A stretch of DNA of 47,082 nucleotides, from NCBI GenBank assembly GCA_964501985.1, contig CAZCVY010000030.1, forward strand, positions 1 through 47,082. The letters are read 5' to 3'. The position numbers were made by a program, and so were the translations under genes. This DNA comes from Bog-366 sp964501985 (lineage in GTDB: Bacteria > Acidobacteriota > Terriglobia > UBA7540). Shown here one piece after another: positions 1-7,768 of the stretch. Position 1 is the first letter of the stretch. Every line of letters starts with the position of its first letter. The notes under the pieces were generated by a model that made no database searches, was not told the origin of the DNA, and saw only the letters and a list, made by a program, of their open reading frames with translations.

Positions 1-907
1 CCATCTTCTCCGATTGCGTCAGGCTGCGATAGGCGCGTTCGAGTTCTTCGGTCTTTTGCCGCACGCGGTCTTCCAGCGTCTCGGTCCACTGGAGATTTTC
101 CGCTTGCGCCTTTTTGAGCTCCTGGGTCATGTGGTTGAAGGAAACGGCGAGGCTGCCGATTTCGTCCTGACTCGTTTCCGGTAGCGCATAATCCAGGTGG
201 CCCTGCGCCACGGCGCGCGTACCTTCCGTGAGTTGATGCACAGGCTTGTGGACGGTCAGCCAGATCAGCCAGCCGGTAAACAGGCTGACCACCAGAAGGG
301 AGGCTGCGGTGAAGATCACCGCCCGGCGCTGGTGCTGCGCCACGGCAAGGTCCATGGCGGCGAGCGAAAGGTTGGTATCGAGCACCCCCAGCACCTGGCT
401 GCTATCCTTGTGCGCGTGGCAAGCGGCGTTGGAACAATCCGCCTCGTTCTCGATCGGACGGATCAGCCCTAACACCCGGGTGCCGTCATGCGCGCTGTAA
501 ATGCGCATCCGGTCCGGCCGATCGAGCCGCGCCAGAGGCTGGGCCTGCGCGTGGCAGGCGTAGCATGCCTCAGCTTTCTTATCCACAAATTGGCCAACCT
601 CTTTGCCATCGGTGGAAAAGCTGATTTGCCCTTCCTTATTGAAGATGCGGATGCGGCTGATGCCATTTTCATGCCCGATCGTATTAATGATGTTGAACAC
701 ATCTTCGCGCTCGTTGCGCAGCATGGAGTAGCGAATGCTGCGCCGAATCGTGTCGCTGATGCGGTCGGTGCTCTGGAAGATGATTTCCTGCTGGGATTGT
801 CGCCACAGGCGGAGGTTCCAGTATCCATAGATCGAGAACACGAGAGCCATGCCCCCTACCACGCAAGCCGTGAGCTTGATCGCGAGACTATGAGTGATGC
901 GCGTCAT
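1..907 (-). CDS. c-heme sensor histidine kinase, N-terminal part (cut by window edge)
   Basis: The frame is open from ATG at 907 to the window edge (302 codons); the kinase core lies outside. A membrane segment spans about residues 9-30. A periplasmic sensor region follows, with CYACH at 115-119 (a canonical CxxCH c-heme site) and CSNAACH at 158-164 (CX4CH, a possible atypical heme site). A second membrane segment is at about 197-219, then a HAMP domain (about 220-272) and the start of a coiled coil. In known families this layout is a membrane sensor whose heme domain reports periplasmic redox state or a ligand to a cytoplasmic kinase. It is co-directional with and downstream of the Fe-S/NrfD genes, so it probably senses the redox chain they serve. 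Kinase identity rests on architecture only; a chemotaxis-like output cannot be excluded. Confidence 0.8.
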   Translation of the reverse strand, partial: MTRITHSLAIKLTACVVGGMALVFSIYGYWNLRLWRQSQQEIIFQSTDRISDTIRRSIRYSMLRNEREDVFNIINTIGHENGISRIRIFNKEGQISFSTDGKEVGQFVDKKAEACYACHAQAQPLARLDRPDRMRIYSAHDGTRVLGLIRPIENEADCSNAACHAHKDSSQVLGVLDTNLSLAAMDLAVAQHQRRAVIFTAASLLVVSLFTGWLIWLTVHKPVHQLTEGTRAVAQGHLDYALPETSQDEIGSLAVSFNHMTQELKKAQAENLQWTETLEDRVRQKTEELERAYRSLTQSEKM

Positions 908-917
908 TTAAAGTCCT

Positions 918-960
918 CGGGATACGGGATACGGGATACGGGGAACGGGACACGGGATGC
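918..960. repeat. heptanucleotide repeat GGGATAC, 5' flank of sensor kinase
   Basis: Imperfect 7-bp units (GGGATAC, GGGATAC, GGGATAC, GGGGAAC, GGGACAC, GGGATGC) lie just upstream of the sensor kinase start. Repeated GGG runs with 4-nt spacers fit a G-quadruplex pattern. The same unit recurs near 1164-1195, 41732-41759 and 41928-41997. Confidence 0.85.
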
Positions 961-1097
961 GATACCTGCTACGGGACGCGTCAACCTCGAAGTCAATTTG
1001 TAGGATTCTGTAGTAAAGGCCACTGGTTTCTTCCAAGCATCGAGCTCGCTGTACCTCTGAATCACAAATCTCCTATCCCGAAGCGCGGGTGCCTTGT

Positions 1098-1195
1098 CCC
1101 TAATCCCGTACCCCGTATCCCGTCTATGCCTTAGTCACGAGTTCCGTTTCGCGTGTCCCCCTTCCCGTATCCCGTGTCCCGTATCCCGTATCCCG
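1098..1195. repeat. heptanucleotide repeat CCCGTAT/CCCGTGT, running into nrfD-like gene 3' end
   Basis: Two blocks of CCCGTAT-like heptamers are seen, about 1104-1123 and 1164-1195, in the opposite orientation to the block at 918-960. The right block lies inside the 3' end of the NrfD-like gene. There 21 bp (three heptamers) encode a 7-residue period, DTGYGTR/DTGRGTR. The repeat therefore appears to have grown into the gene end or to have shifted its stop codon. Confidence 0.8.
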
Positions 1196-2323
1196 ATCTT
1201 CATGTCCCGGGCTGTGCTCCATCACATTGAGGTACCGCACCGCCAAACTGAAGAGCAGGAAACCAACTCCCACGATCGACAGGGTTACGGCCACCTCGGT
1301 CCAGCGGGGGAAATAATGGACCCCTGAAGACGCCTCCAAACCGGTAATCGAGACGTTCAAGCGGTTCAGAAGGAAGCCGGTGATGACCAGCACGGCGACC
1401 CCGAAAAGGCTGTCGCGATCTTCGCGGATCTTACGGAAAAGAAGCATGGGTAAAGGAATGAGCAGGCCCAGCGTAATCTCCAAAACGAATAGGAGGGTCT
1501 CCGTGGTGGGTTCGCGCAGGTGAGAGAGCGCCCCACGACTCCACAAATCTTGAAATCTCAGCACGCCATAGATGGCAAGCACGACCGCCATCGCTCGGCC
1601 CAAAACTTCGAGCAAGGGCATTTCAATTTCCCGGCCAAAAGCGCGCGAACTCAGATTGGATTCAAAAATCACCATCGCCATGCCCACGCCGACCGCGGAA
1701 ATGAAAAAGAACACGGGTAGCAGCGGCGAATACCAGTAGGGGTGCAGCTTGGTGGGCACGATCAAAAACAGACTGCCCAACGACGATTGGTGCAGGGTCG
1801 AGAGCATCACTCCCAGAATGACCAGCGGTATGGTCACGGCTTTAACCACGCGCAGCGGTTTGTCGAGGTGGAAACGTTCCAAGATCGCAGGTGAGAATTC
1901 CAAAGCCAGCACCGTGAGATAGAGCATCACGCACCAGGCAACCTCGAACATCACCGAGTGCGGGTTCCACATCACCAGCGGATGCCAGATGTTGTAGGGT
2001 TTGCCCAGGTCGAAAAGAAGCGCCACGGCCACCAGCGAATAACCCAGGAAGGCGGTAAGGATGGAAGGACGCAGCACCGGGTGGAACCGCTCGATGTGGA
2101 AGACGTAAACCGTCGCCGCCAGCGTGAATCCACCCGCCGCCAAGCCCACTCCGCAAAGCACGTCGAACCCAATCCAGATTCCCCAGGGGAACTGGTCTGA
2201 AAGGTTCGTGACAGCGCCCAGACCTTTGGCAAAGCGTAGCACGGTGGAATAGAAGCCCGCGGCAAGAATCAACACAAGCACCGTTCGCCAAAAAGTAAGT
2301 TTGGGGAGTCTTGACAAATTCAT
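1124..2323 (-). CDS. NrfD/HybB-type quinol-interacting membrane subunit
   Basis: A 399-residue polytopic membrane protein with about ten hydrophobic segments resembles the NrfD/PsrC/HybB family, which exchanges electrons between the (mena)quinone pool and a partner Fe-S subunit. The early segment with FPWGIWIGFDVLCGVGLAAGG is typical of HybB-like members. The start at 2323 is chosen because GGAG sits 7 nt upstream; an upstream ATG at 2362 would add 13 hydrophilic residues. It follows the Fe-S subunit gene by 125 bp on the same strand. The last 20 or so residues (DTGYGTR-like) are encoded by the heptamer repeat and are probably not functional. No catalytic molybdo-, hydrogenase or cytochrome subunit is in the window, so the electron partner is unknown. 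Confidence 0.85.
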   Translation of the reverse strand: MNLSRLPKLTFWRTVLVLILAAGFYSTVLRFAKGLGAVTNLSDQFPWGIWIGFDVLCGVGLAAGGFTLAATVYVFHIERFHPVLRPSILTAFLGYSLVAVALLFDLGKPYNIWHPLVMWNPHSVMFEVAWCVMLYLTVLALEFSPAILERFHLDKPLRVVKAVTIPLVILGVMLSTLHQSSLGSLFLIVPTKLHPYWYSPLLPVFFFISAVGVGMAMVIFESNLSSRAFGREIEMPLLEVLGRAMAVVLAIYGVLRFQDLWSRGALSHLREPTTETLLFVLEITLGLLIPLPMLLFRKIREDRDSLFGVAVLVITGFLLNRLNVSITGLEASSGVHYFPRWTEVAVTLSIVGVGFLLFSLAVRYLNVMEHSPGHEDRDTGYGTRDTGRGTRETELVTKA

Positions 2324-2405
2324 TGATCTACTCCGTTCATCGCCAATCGGCAGTCCCTTCAAGTGGCCATCACTTCGTTCGGCAATCGTGAATCGACGAG
2401 CTTTT

Positions 2406-2426
2406 CAATCGACAATCGGCAATTCA
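2406..2426. repeat. heptanucleotide repeat CAATCGA/CAATCGG
   Basis: Three consecutive 7-bp units (CAATCGA, CAATCGG, CAATTCA) lie in the 125-bp spacer between the Fe-S and NrfD-like genes. More CAATCG-like pieces occur at 2342-2400. The period is the same as in other spacers but the sequence differs. Confidence 0.65.
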
Positions 2427-2448
2427 GATTTGATCGAAAGTCGGAACA

Positions 2449-3261
2449 TTACTGTTTCTTCTCCGCCTCCGCCACTTCCTCCCGCCGGTTAGTAATCCAC
2501 CAGATTCCTCCGAGGAGTAATCCTCCCAAAGAGACAACGTAGGGGATCTTCGAGAGCACCCGATACGTCAACAACGGCATGGGGTCCGTGGGCAAGTTCG
2601 CGGGGAAGCCCAGTTGCTCGAACGGCACGGCGGAGAGATAGAGCACCGACGTCCCGCCCACTTCCTCCTTGCCGTAAATGTGCTGAAAGTATTTCGAGGG
2701 ATCTGCCCGCAGGCGCTTTTCCGCTTCGGCCACCAACTCGTCGCGCTCGCCGAAAATGCTGGCCTGCACCGGACAGACTTCCGTACAGGCGGGCTGTAGC
2801 CCCTTTGCCTGCCGCGGCACGCACATGGTGCACTTCTTCACTTTGGGCAAAGCCGCTTTCCACTCATAACGCGGAACGCTGAACGGACAGGCCATCATGC
2901 AATACCGGCATCCCATGCATTTGTCGGCATCGTAAACCACCGGCCCTGCTGCAGTCTTGTGCAGGGCGCCCACCGGACAAACTGACGCACACGTGGGCTC
3001 CTGGCAGTGCATGCACAAACGCCGTACGAAGACGCTCCCATGCGTCTGGACCACACTGAGTGTCTCGGCGGACAGTTTGCCGTCCACCTCGCCGTGGCCC
3101 TGGGCGAAGGCCACCAGGGCCTCCTCGCTCATGGGCCTTGCCGGCAGATCCTTGGCGGCGCCCGGTTCGTCAAGCGGAAGGTTATTGGCGATCTTACAGC
3201 CCGTTGCGCAAGCCCCACATCCGATGCAGCGTGTTGTATCAACCAGAATGGATTTGCTCAT
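2449..3261 (-). CDS. HybA-like 4Fe-4S electron-transfer subunit, C-terminally anchored
   Basis: This 270-residue ferredoxin-type protein has four cysteine clusters: CIGCGACATGC (12-22), CMHCQEPTCASVCP, CMGCRYCMMACP, and CTMC followed by CTEVC. The pattern is typical of the HybA/NrfC/DmsB family with four cubane clusters, which passes electrons between a catalytic subunit and a NrfD/HybB quinol subunit. A hydrophobic C-terminal segment (about residues 237-256) followed by charged residues suggests a HybA-like membrane anchor. No Tat signal is seen; the N-terminus goes straight into the first cluster. GGAG lies 11 nt upstream of the ATG. It is the first gene of the Fe-S, NrfD, heme-kinase series. 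Confidence 0.88.
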   Translation of the reverse strand: MSKSILVDTTRCIGCGACATGCKIANNLPLDEPGAAKDLPARPMSEEALVAFAQGHGEVDGKLSAETLSVVQTHGSVFVRRLCMHCQEPTCASVCPVGALHKTAAGPVVYDADKCMGCRYCMMACPFSVPRYEWKAALPKVKKCTMCVPRQAKGLQPACTEVCPVQASIFGERDELVAEAEKRLRADPSKYFQHIYGKEEVGGTSVLYLSAVPFEQLGFPANLPTDPMPLLTYRVLSKIPYVVSLGGLLLGGIWWITNRREEVAEAEKKQ

Positions 3262-3525
3262 TTTTTAAACATCTCCGCGAGTGCTGGTTGGGCATACTAT
3301 CCGTGTAAAAGGTCCAACCCATTAAAGGTCTAAGCACGCCATGTGCCGAGAATTTCATCAGTTGAGGCACATATTGGGCCTTATAGTCCGAATTACCTGC
3401 AGCTCAGTTGCATTTGGGATTCACTGCTGTGAAATTACGCAATCGGACCATCCTAGGCGTGGGAAACCTAACTCCCGGCGTGGTGCATTTTTGCGGGTCG
3501 ATACATCTTTGCGGAAGACTGGATG

Positions 3526-4695
3526 TCAGGGTATTCTTCTGAGAGGCGAAGTTCTTTTCATTGAGGTTGATGCGAAAGCGCTCAACCCGCTCAAGACCAC
3601 AAGTATCCATAACGCGGCGCGAATGGTCGAATGTTGCGCGACAAACCCGATCAGGGGGGGACCGGCAAGGAAGCCAACATAGCCAGCCGTTGAGACTACG
3701 GCGAGGCTGGGACCGGGTGCACTGCCTTCAATGTTCCCTGCAGCGGCAAACGTATTGGGAATAATCGTGGCCAGACCTGCTCCAGCGCACGTAAATCCCA
3801 CCAACGCCCAACCGGCATTGCCGAACAACAAGACGAGGGCAAGCCCTGCCGCGGCCAAAAGAGCCCCGTAACATACGAGGTGGCCGCGTCCAAGCTTCCC
3901 AGTGAGATAGTCGCCTGTCAGGCGACCTCCAGCCATGGCACCGGAGAACACCGCATATCCAAGAGCGGCCAATCCTGGCCCAGTGAGAACCGAAGTCCGA
4001 AGATAAACCGCGCTCCAATCGGCGATCGCACCTTCAACGAGCATAATCGAAAATGCAAGAAGAGCGAGCGCGCCTAGTGGTATAGACCACGTAATCGTGC
4101 CTCCGGATGCCACTTTCTCGGCACCCCCAGGTGCTGAGGGAAGCGGAAGCCACCTGAATGCGAGTATGGACATTGCGGCAAGTGCTATACCACTGACCCA
4201 AAAGTGAATCCCGGCCGGAACCGCACGCGAAGCAACCAATCCTCCTAACGCAGATCCAGCCATTGCACCCAAGCTGAAGAGGGCGTGGAATGACGACATG
4301 ATGTGACGCTGGTATCGCCTCTCGAGCATCACGGCGTGAGTATTCATCGCTACATCCATCGAACCAGCCATCGCCCCATAGAAAAGAAGAGCGACCGACA
4401 GTGTTAGGACCGTATTGGATTCGGCAATCAAGGGCAGTGCGAGGCCAAACCCCAATGTCGACCCAATCACGATGCTCAGACTGCCGAACTTGTTGATGAG
4501 CCATCCAGCGGCAGGCATGGCGAGAACGGAACCGATCGCCGCCATCATCAACGACCTGCCCAAAACGGCGGGAGAAAGATGGAGGTGCGCCTGAAAGGCA
4601 GGAATCCTCGAAGCCCAGGTTGCGGTGATCAGCCCATGGATCAGAAAAATTAAGGACACGCTCGCGCGTACCTGTTGGAGGCTGCGTTGCTGCAT
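3526..4695 (-). CDS. MFS transporter (YbjJ/FucP-like)
   Basis: A 389-residue protein with about 12 hydrophobic segments fits the major facilitator superfamily. The order of segments and motifs such as GxLxGGxxAD-like loops recall the YbjJ/fucose-permease branch, which exports or imports small molecules by proton coupling; the substrate cannot be read. The start at 4695 (MQQRSLQQ) is preferred over an ATG at 4959, because the extra 88 residues would be encoded by the repeat-rich palindromic element and are low-complexity. A weak GGA lies about 10 nt upstream. The gene stands alone on the minus strand beside the accessory island. Confidence 0.8.
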   Translation of the reverse strand: MQQRSLQQVRASVSLIFLIHGLITATWASRIPAFQAHLHLSPAVLGRSLMMAAIGSVLAMPAAGWLINKFGSLSIVIGSTLGFGLALPLIAESNTVLTLSVALLFYGAMAGSMDVAMNTHAVMLERRYQRHIMSSFHALFSLGAMAGSALGGLVASRAVPAGIHFWVSGIALAAMSILAFRWLPLPSAPGGAEKVASGGTITWSIPLGALALLAFSIMLVEGAIADWSAVYLRTSVLTGPGLAALGYAVFSGAMAGGRLTGDYLTGKLGRGHLVCYGALLAAAGLALVLLFGNAGWALVGFTCAGAGLATIIPNTFAAAGNIEGSAPGPSLAVVSTAGYVGFLAGPPLIGFVAQHSTIRAALWILVVLSGLSAFASTSMKRTSPLRRIP

Positions 4696-4731
4696 CAATC
4701 GGATTCCATCCGATCCGGGCTTCGATTTGTT

Positions 4732-5066
4732 GAGCGGGTAGCGCAGCGGAGCCGCAACCAAACAGGATCTCCACAGAGGCCCCAGAGGCAGAACGCCAAG
4801 CACGTTTTTCTCCGTGCGCTCCGTGCCCTCTGCGGTGAATCTTCCCTTACTCCCCAGTCGCCTAGAATGTCGATGTGTCCAGCGCCAACACCCATGCCCC
4901 TGCCGCGTACTAGCATGAAAAATTCTTGCTTTTTTAGCAAGAATTTTTCGGCTCCGCATGCAGCGACCGCGTAAATAGAGGCTCTGAACGCATCGACATT
5001 CTATGTGACGGACTGCTCTCGGCCCTGTTTGGTTGCGGCTCCGCCGCGCTGCGCTACCCGCTGAGA
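4732..5066. repeat. nested palindromic element upstream of MFS gene
   Basis: Outer arms near 4732-4767 and 5024-5066 are inverted copies (AGCGGGTAGCGCAGCG... and CGCTGCGCTACCCGCT). An inner pair, TAGAATGTCGATG at 4863 and CATCGACATTCTA at 4991, is also inverted. The centre (about 4917-4949) is a hairpin with AAAAATTCTTGCT against AGCAAGAATTTTT, a 13-bp stem with a short T-rich loop. The left arm carries about 70 extra bp around the phrase CTCCGTGCCCTCTGCGG. This looks like a MITE-like palindromic element; the central hairpin could also terminate transcription. Confidence 0.55.
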
Positions 5067-5098
5067 GCGCTATAAATGCATCACCGCAGCCTGAAGAT

Positions 5099-5230
5099 TC
5101 ACGCCTCGTCCCAGGGGTTACGGAGAACGACGCCGAGGCCGGCGAAGTCCTTGACGTTCCGCGTCACGAGGGTAAGCCCGTGCTCAAGGGCCGTGGCGGC
5201 GATGACGGACAGCCGGTAAGGGTGTACTAC
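5099..5230 (-). pseudogene. vapC-type PIN toxin, C-terminal remnant
   Basis: The translated stretch PYRLSVIAATALEHG ... TLVTRNVKDFAGLGV, ending NPWDEA, matches the C-terminal third of VapC PIN-domain toxins: the last acidic metal-site residues in TRNVKDF and the usual NP(W)DE tail. Upstream, in the same frame, the sequence no longer resembles a PIN domain, so the N-terminal catalytic aspartate is missing. The gene is a relic. It is divergent from the intact antitoxin gene next to it. Confidence 0.6.
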
Positions 5231-5257
5231 GGTGGGGGGTCGTGAGATAATAAGGGC

Positions 5258-5506
5258 ATGGCGATGGGACAAACAGAGAATCTGAGTCTTCCGGACGGAC
5301 TTCAGACCGAGATTGAAAAGGTGGCGCGAGCTCAGGCGCGCACGGTGAATGAAGTGCTCGCCGAGGCGGTGGACCGCTATAAACGGGAAAAGCAGTGGCA
5401 GGGTTTGAAGTCCTATGGCCGCCGGAAGGCCCGCGAACACGGCATCAAAGAAGGCGACGTGCTACGACTGATCGACGAATCCCGCCGAGAACATGCGCAA
5501 GGATGA
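5258..5506 (+). CDS. ribbon-helix-helix-type antitoxin
   Basis: This 82-residue protein has an N-terminal strand NLSLPDGLQTEIEKVARAQ and a helix VNEVLAEAVDRYKRE, which resembles CopG/RHH-type antitoxins that bind operator DNA and neutralise a partner toxin. Its TGA overlaps the ATG of the downstream PIN toxin (ATGA), a sign of translational coupling. ATG codons at 5258 and 5264 are both possible starts; neither has a strong ribosome site. It is the antitoxin of the frameshifted PIN gene that follows. Confidence 0.75.
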   Translation: MAMGQTENLSLPDGLQTEIEKVARAQARTVNEVLAEAVDRYKREKQWQGLKSYGRRKAREHGIKEGDVLRLIDESRREHAQG

Positions 5507-5920
5507 TTCGGGTCACGGCGGACTCCAATATCTACATCTCCGCAGTGCATTTCGGCGGCCCCCCCCGATAGGCTTCTCGACCTCGCCCGTAACGGCATTA
5601 TCGAACTCACCATATCCGATGACATCCTGGGGGAAGTGACGCACGTGCTGCGCGACAAGTTCGGCTGGTCGAAAGAGGCTCTGTCCATGGCGCAGGCGCG
5701 AATTGCCGACTTCACGGTAAGGGTGGCGCCAGCCCGGAAACTTGCCGCGGTGAGGGAAGATCCCGACGACAACCGCATCCTCGAGTGCGCCGTCGAGGGA
5801 AAGTCGGAATATCTCGTGACGCGAGACAAGCATCTGCTCAAGCTCAAGAGCTTCGAAAGCACGCAGATGATCAAAGTGGCGGATTTTCTGGATATCATGC
5901 GGGCAGCGGGCTCGCCTTAG
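5503..5920 (+). pseudogene. PIN-family toxin (COG1569-like), frameshifted in a C8 tract
   Basis: Reading from ATG 5503 gives MIRVTADSNIYISAVHFGG and then meets a TAG right after a run of eight C (about 5559-5566). With seven C the frame would continue PPDRLLDLARNGIIEL and on to DNRILECAVEG, YLVTRDKHLLKL and the end at 5920. That is a full PIN toxin of the 'putative toxin component, PIN family' type, about 138 residues, with Asp7 and the later acidic residues present. PIN toxins are Mg-dependent RNases. The single-base length change could be decay, a sequencing error, or slippage/phase variation in the homopolymer. It overlaps its antitoxin by 4 bp. Confidence 0.75.
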
Positions 5921-6147
5921 AACTCACACCCATCCCAGGGGTGGCGTTCAAGCGAGGCCTCCAAGCGGGCCCGACGCGCGGCATCCTGCATGGTCGTGAA
6001 CCCCGCCTCGAGTTCCCCAATACACACGACGCTCAGAAACAACGCGCCCAAGTCCTGAGCCGCCACCCAGTTCTGGACTTTGGGTTCCGGCCCCGGTCGC
6101 ATCAACTCTGAAAGAATATTGGTGTCGAAAAGAGAACCGCCGGTCAC
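5917..6147 (-). pseudogene. vapC-type PIN toxin, N-terminal half only
   Basis: From GTG at 6147 the product begins MTGGSLFDTNILSELMRPGP, the canonical PIN start with the catalytic Asp (FDTN), followed by LSVVCIGELEAGF with the conserved Glu. It stops after 76 residues at HPWDGCEF, whereas VapC proteins are about 130-140 residues and need further C-terminal aspartates. The toxin is thus truncated, probably by loss of DNA at the junction with the convergent PIN gene, whose stop it overlaps by 4 bp. GTGA overlap with the upstream antitoxin remnant shows an original vapBC operon. Confidence 0.7.
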
Positions 6148-6257
6148 GAGAGGTCCACCGGACGTGCGGCGGAGGGGTTGCGGCTGAACATCCGATCGAT
6201 TTTTTCGTCGCTCAGCAAACTACAGATTTCGGCAAAGGCATCGATCAGCGCTTGCCC
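6144..6257 (-). pseudogene. antitoxin C-terminal remnant
   Basis: An open stretch reads QALIDAFAEICSLLSDEKID, then RMFSRNPSAARPVDLS and a TGA overlapping the GTG of the VapC half-gene (GTGA). This is the tail of a small antitoxin gene. Its 5' part is replaced at about 6256 by the palindrome CCCACGGC-TTAC-GCCGTGGG, so the start and DNA-binding part are lost. Confidence 0.55.
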
Positions 6258-6492
6258 CACGGCTTACGCCGTGGGCTACCGTCTTTCGGCCCTCCGGGCC
6301 TGGGAGGGGAGCACATCAGCTCACGGCGCGGGTGGCTGAAGCCTTAGGTTAACGCCTATGGGCCGTTCGCCTGGGCTTTGTTAGTTCACTCGTGTCCAAA
6401 ATAGGAGATGAGAGTCGGCGGGCGATCTGCGGCTTCGCCGCTTGCTATGCGGGCTGGCTTCGCCTGCCCGGAATGCTGTGGTAACGCCCAAC

Positions 6493-6541
6493 CTCATCCT
6501 CACCGCGCCGGAGGCTGAGCCTCCGGCGCGGTGAGGATGAG
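6493..6541. repeat. 49-bp near-perfect palindrome (23-bp stem)
   Basis: Left arm CTCATCCTCACCGCG...GAGGC and right arm GCCTC...CGCGGTGAGGATGAG pair over 23 bp without mismatch around a 3-nt TGA loop. No T-tract follows on either side, so it is not a simple intrinsic terminator. It may be a mobile palindrome or a strong cruciform/hairpin site. Confidence 0.85.
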
Positions 6542-6979
6542 AGAAATCGGACGATTTCAGCCCGGAAGGGCGAAGCCCTTCCGCAGAACGGCGCGGCGGA
6601 GCCGCAAGCCGCTCCCGTTTTGGACAGTAGTGTTGTTAGTTCGCCCGTTGGGGCTGAACGCGGCGGCCATACTGCAGCATTGGGCTTTTCTCGTGAGAAA
6701 TCCCGGCTAGCGGGTCGATCGTCGGCAGGAGCACACCCAGAAATCGCCACCTCGAAGATTTTCCGCAGATGAGGATCCAACGGCAAGAAGCATTCAGAGC
6801 GGGTCGGTCTGTGCGCCAGGTCGGATAGTGGGCCAGGCTTTCGGTCAACACGCCGTCCAGAGCGTGTGCTGGCCCACCACGGGCTAGGCAACCTCACGGG
6901 CGCGTGCCAAAGGCACTTCCACGGCCAGGCCGTTTTACGACCAAGTGGATTGTTTAACTCGTAACCGCCGCCGTCTTTT

Positions 6980-7063
6980 AGCCCCAAAGGGGCGAAATAA
7001 CGAAGCCCAGGCCAACGGCCTGGGTCAATGGCCCCCCCATCAACCCCGAGCCCTGAAGGGGCG
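6980..7063 (+). repeat. REP-like unit A
   Basis: It contains three hairpins in order: GCCCC-AAA-GGGGC, CCCAGGCC-AAC-GGCCTGGG and AGCCCTGAAGGGGC-like. The core GCGAAATAACGAAGCCCAGG is shared with units B-E around the IS200-like transposase at 12.0-12.5 kb. It lies about 5 kb from that transposase, in the orientation of unit B. Confidence 0.75.
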
Positions 7064-7639
7064 ACGTACCCAACCCCCAGGTAAGCCTTCACCACGGAGG
7101 CACAGAGGAAGACCGGCGGATGCTCCGCGCCACAGGCTGCCAGGGAGGACGGACTCCCCTCCTCCCCAGGAGGAGAAAAAAGAACGGTTTCTGACACGTT
7201 TCGCCCCACCCCTGCGCGCCACATCCTTGGGTAGGCCGTTTCCGGCAAGTAGAGCGGTCCTCGATCTGTGGCAGCCTGCCCGCACAACCCGCCTCAACTC
7301 TGACGGGTCTTGATGTCCCGGCTCTCAACTCGCGCCCTGCGGCCGTCGTGGATACGTCAGCGGCGAGACGGTTCCAGACTCAGAGCTCAGCCGCTAAATC
7401 ACGATTTGCTCTCAACTCGCAGCGTCCTCCCTGTACATCCTGACAGACCAATCGATTAGACGCTATGCCCTCTTGGTAGCGACGCAAGCGTGCCCACTTT
7501 CCGGCGCGTTCCGGGCCACCGACATCATGTGTAGTGGGTCAGAGCCCTGGATAGGCGATTCGCGTCCGAGTCAAAGTAACAATCGCCTCGAAGCATGCCC
7601 ACGATCGCCCAACGCGAAGAACACGCTCGGTAAATCAAT

Positions 7640-7669
7640 CTGATGTAAACTGTCCTGATGTAAACTGTC
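7640..7669. promoter_or_regulatory. tandem 15-bp direct repeat upstream of HEPN gene (possible operator)
   Basis: CTGATGTAAACTGTC occurs twice head to tail, followed by CTGGCAC. It lies about 100 bp before the HEPN start, where an operator would be expected. No matching promoter hexamers were certain. It could also be part of a transposon end. Confidence 0.4.
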
Positions 7670-7768
7670 CTGGCACAATAGCAAGGTTTGTGCTAGGACT
7701 GGTCAGCAGCTCGCAGCGGTTCGCGCTGGCAGCGGTCGACTTTGCGCGTGACCTAGCCGAGCGTCGGT

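Larger units (their letters stand above)
6258..7639. other. gene-poor, palindrome-rich stretch
   Basis: I see no convincing gene. Long open frames here (for example minus strand 7287-6445) translate into palindrome-derived phrases such as PGRWPGLRYFAPLG and into Gly/Arg/Pro-rich text, so they are not believed. The stretch holds an inverted repeat at 6256-6275, a phrase GGTTAACGCCTATGGGCC near 6348 that recurs degenerately near 11354 and inverted near 11426, the 49-bp palindrome at 6493-6541 and one REP-like unit at 6980-7063. Confidence 0.6.

Noticed and set aside
3341..3682. 113-residue plus-strand frame
   Set aside because: It overlaps the 3' end of the MFS gene antisense and has no coding signs.
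4696..4959. 88-residue N-terminal extension of the MFS transporter
   Set aside because: It is encoded by the palindromic element and lacks transporter features.
6445..7287. 280-residue minus-strand open frame
   Set aside because: It translates palindromes (PGRWPGLRYFAPLG) and low-complexity Arg/Pro text, with no domain and no ribosome site.
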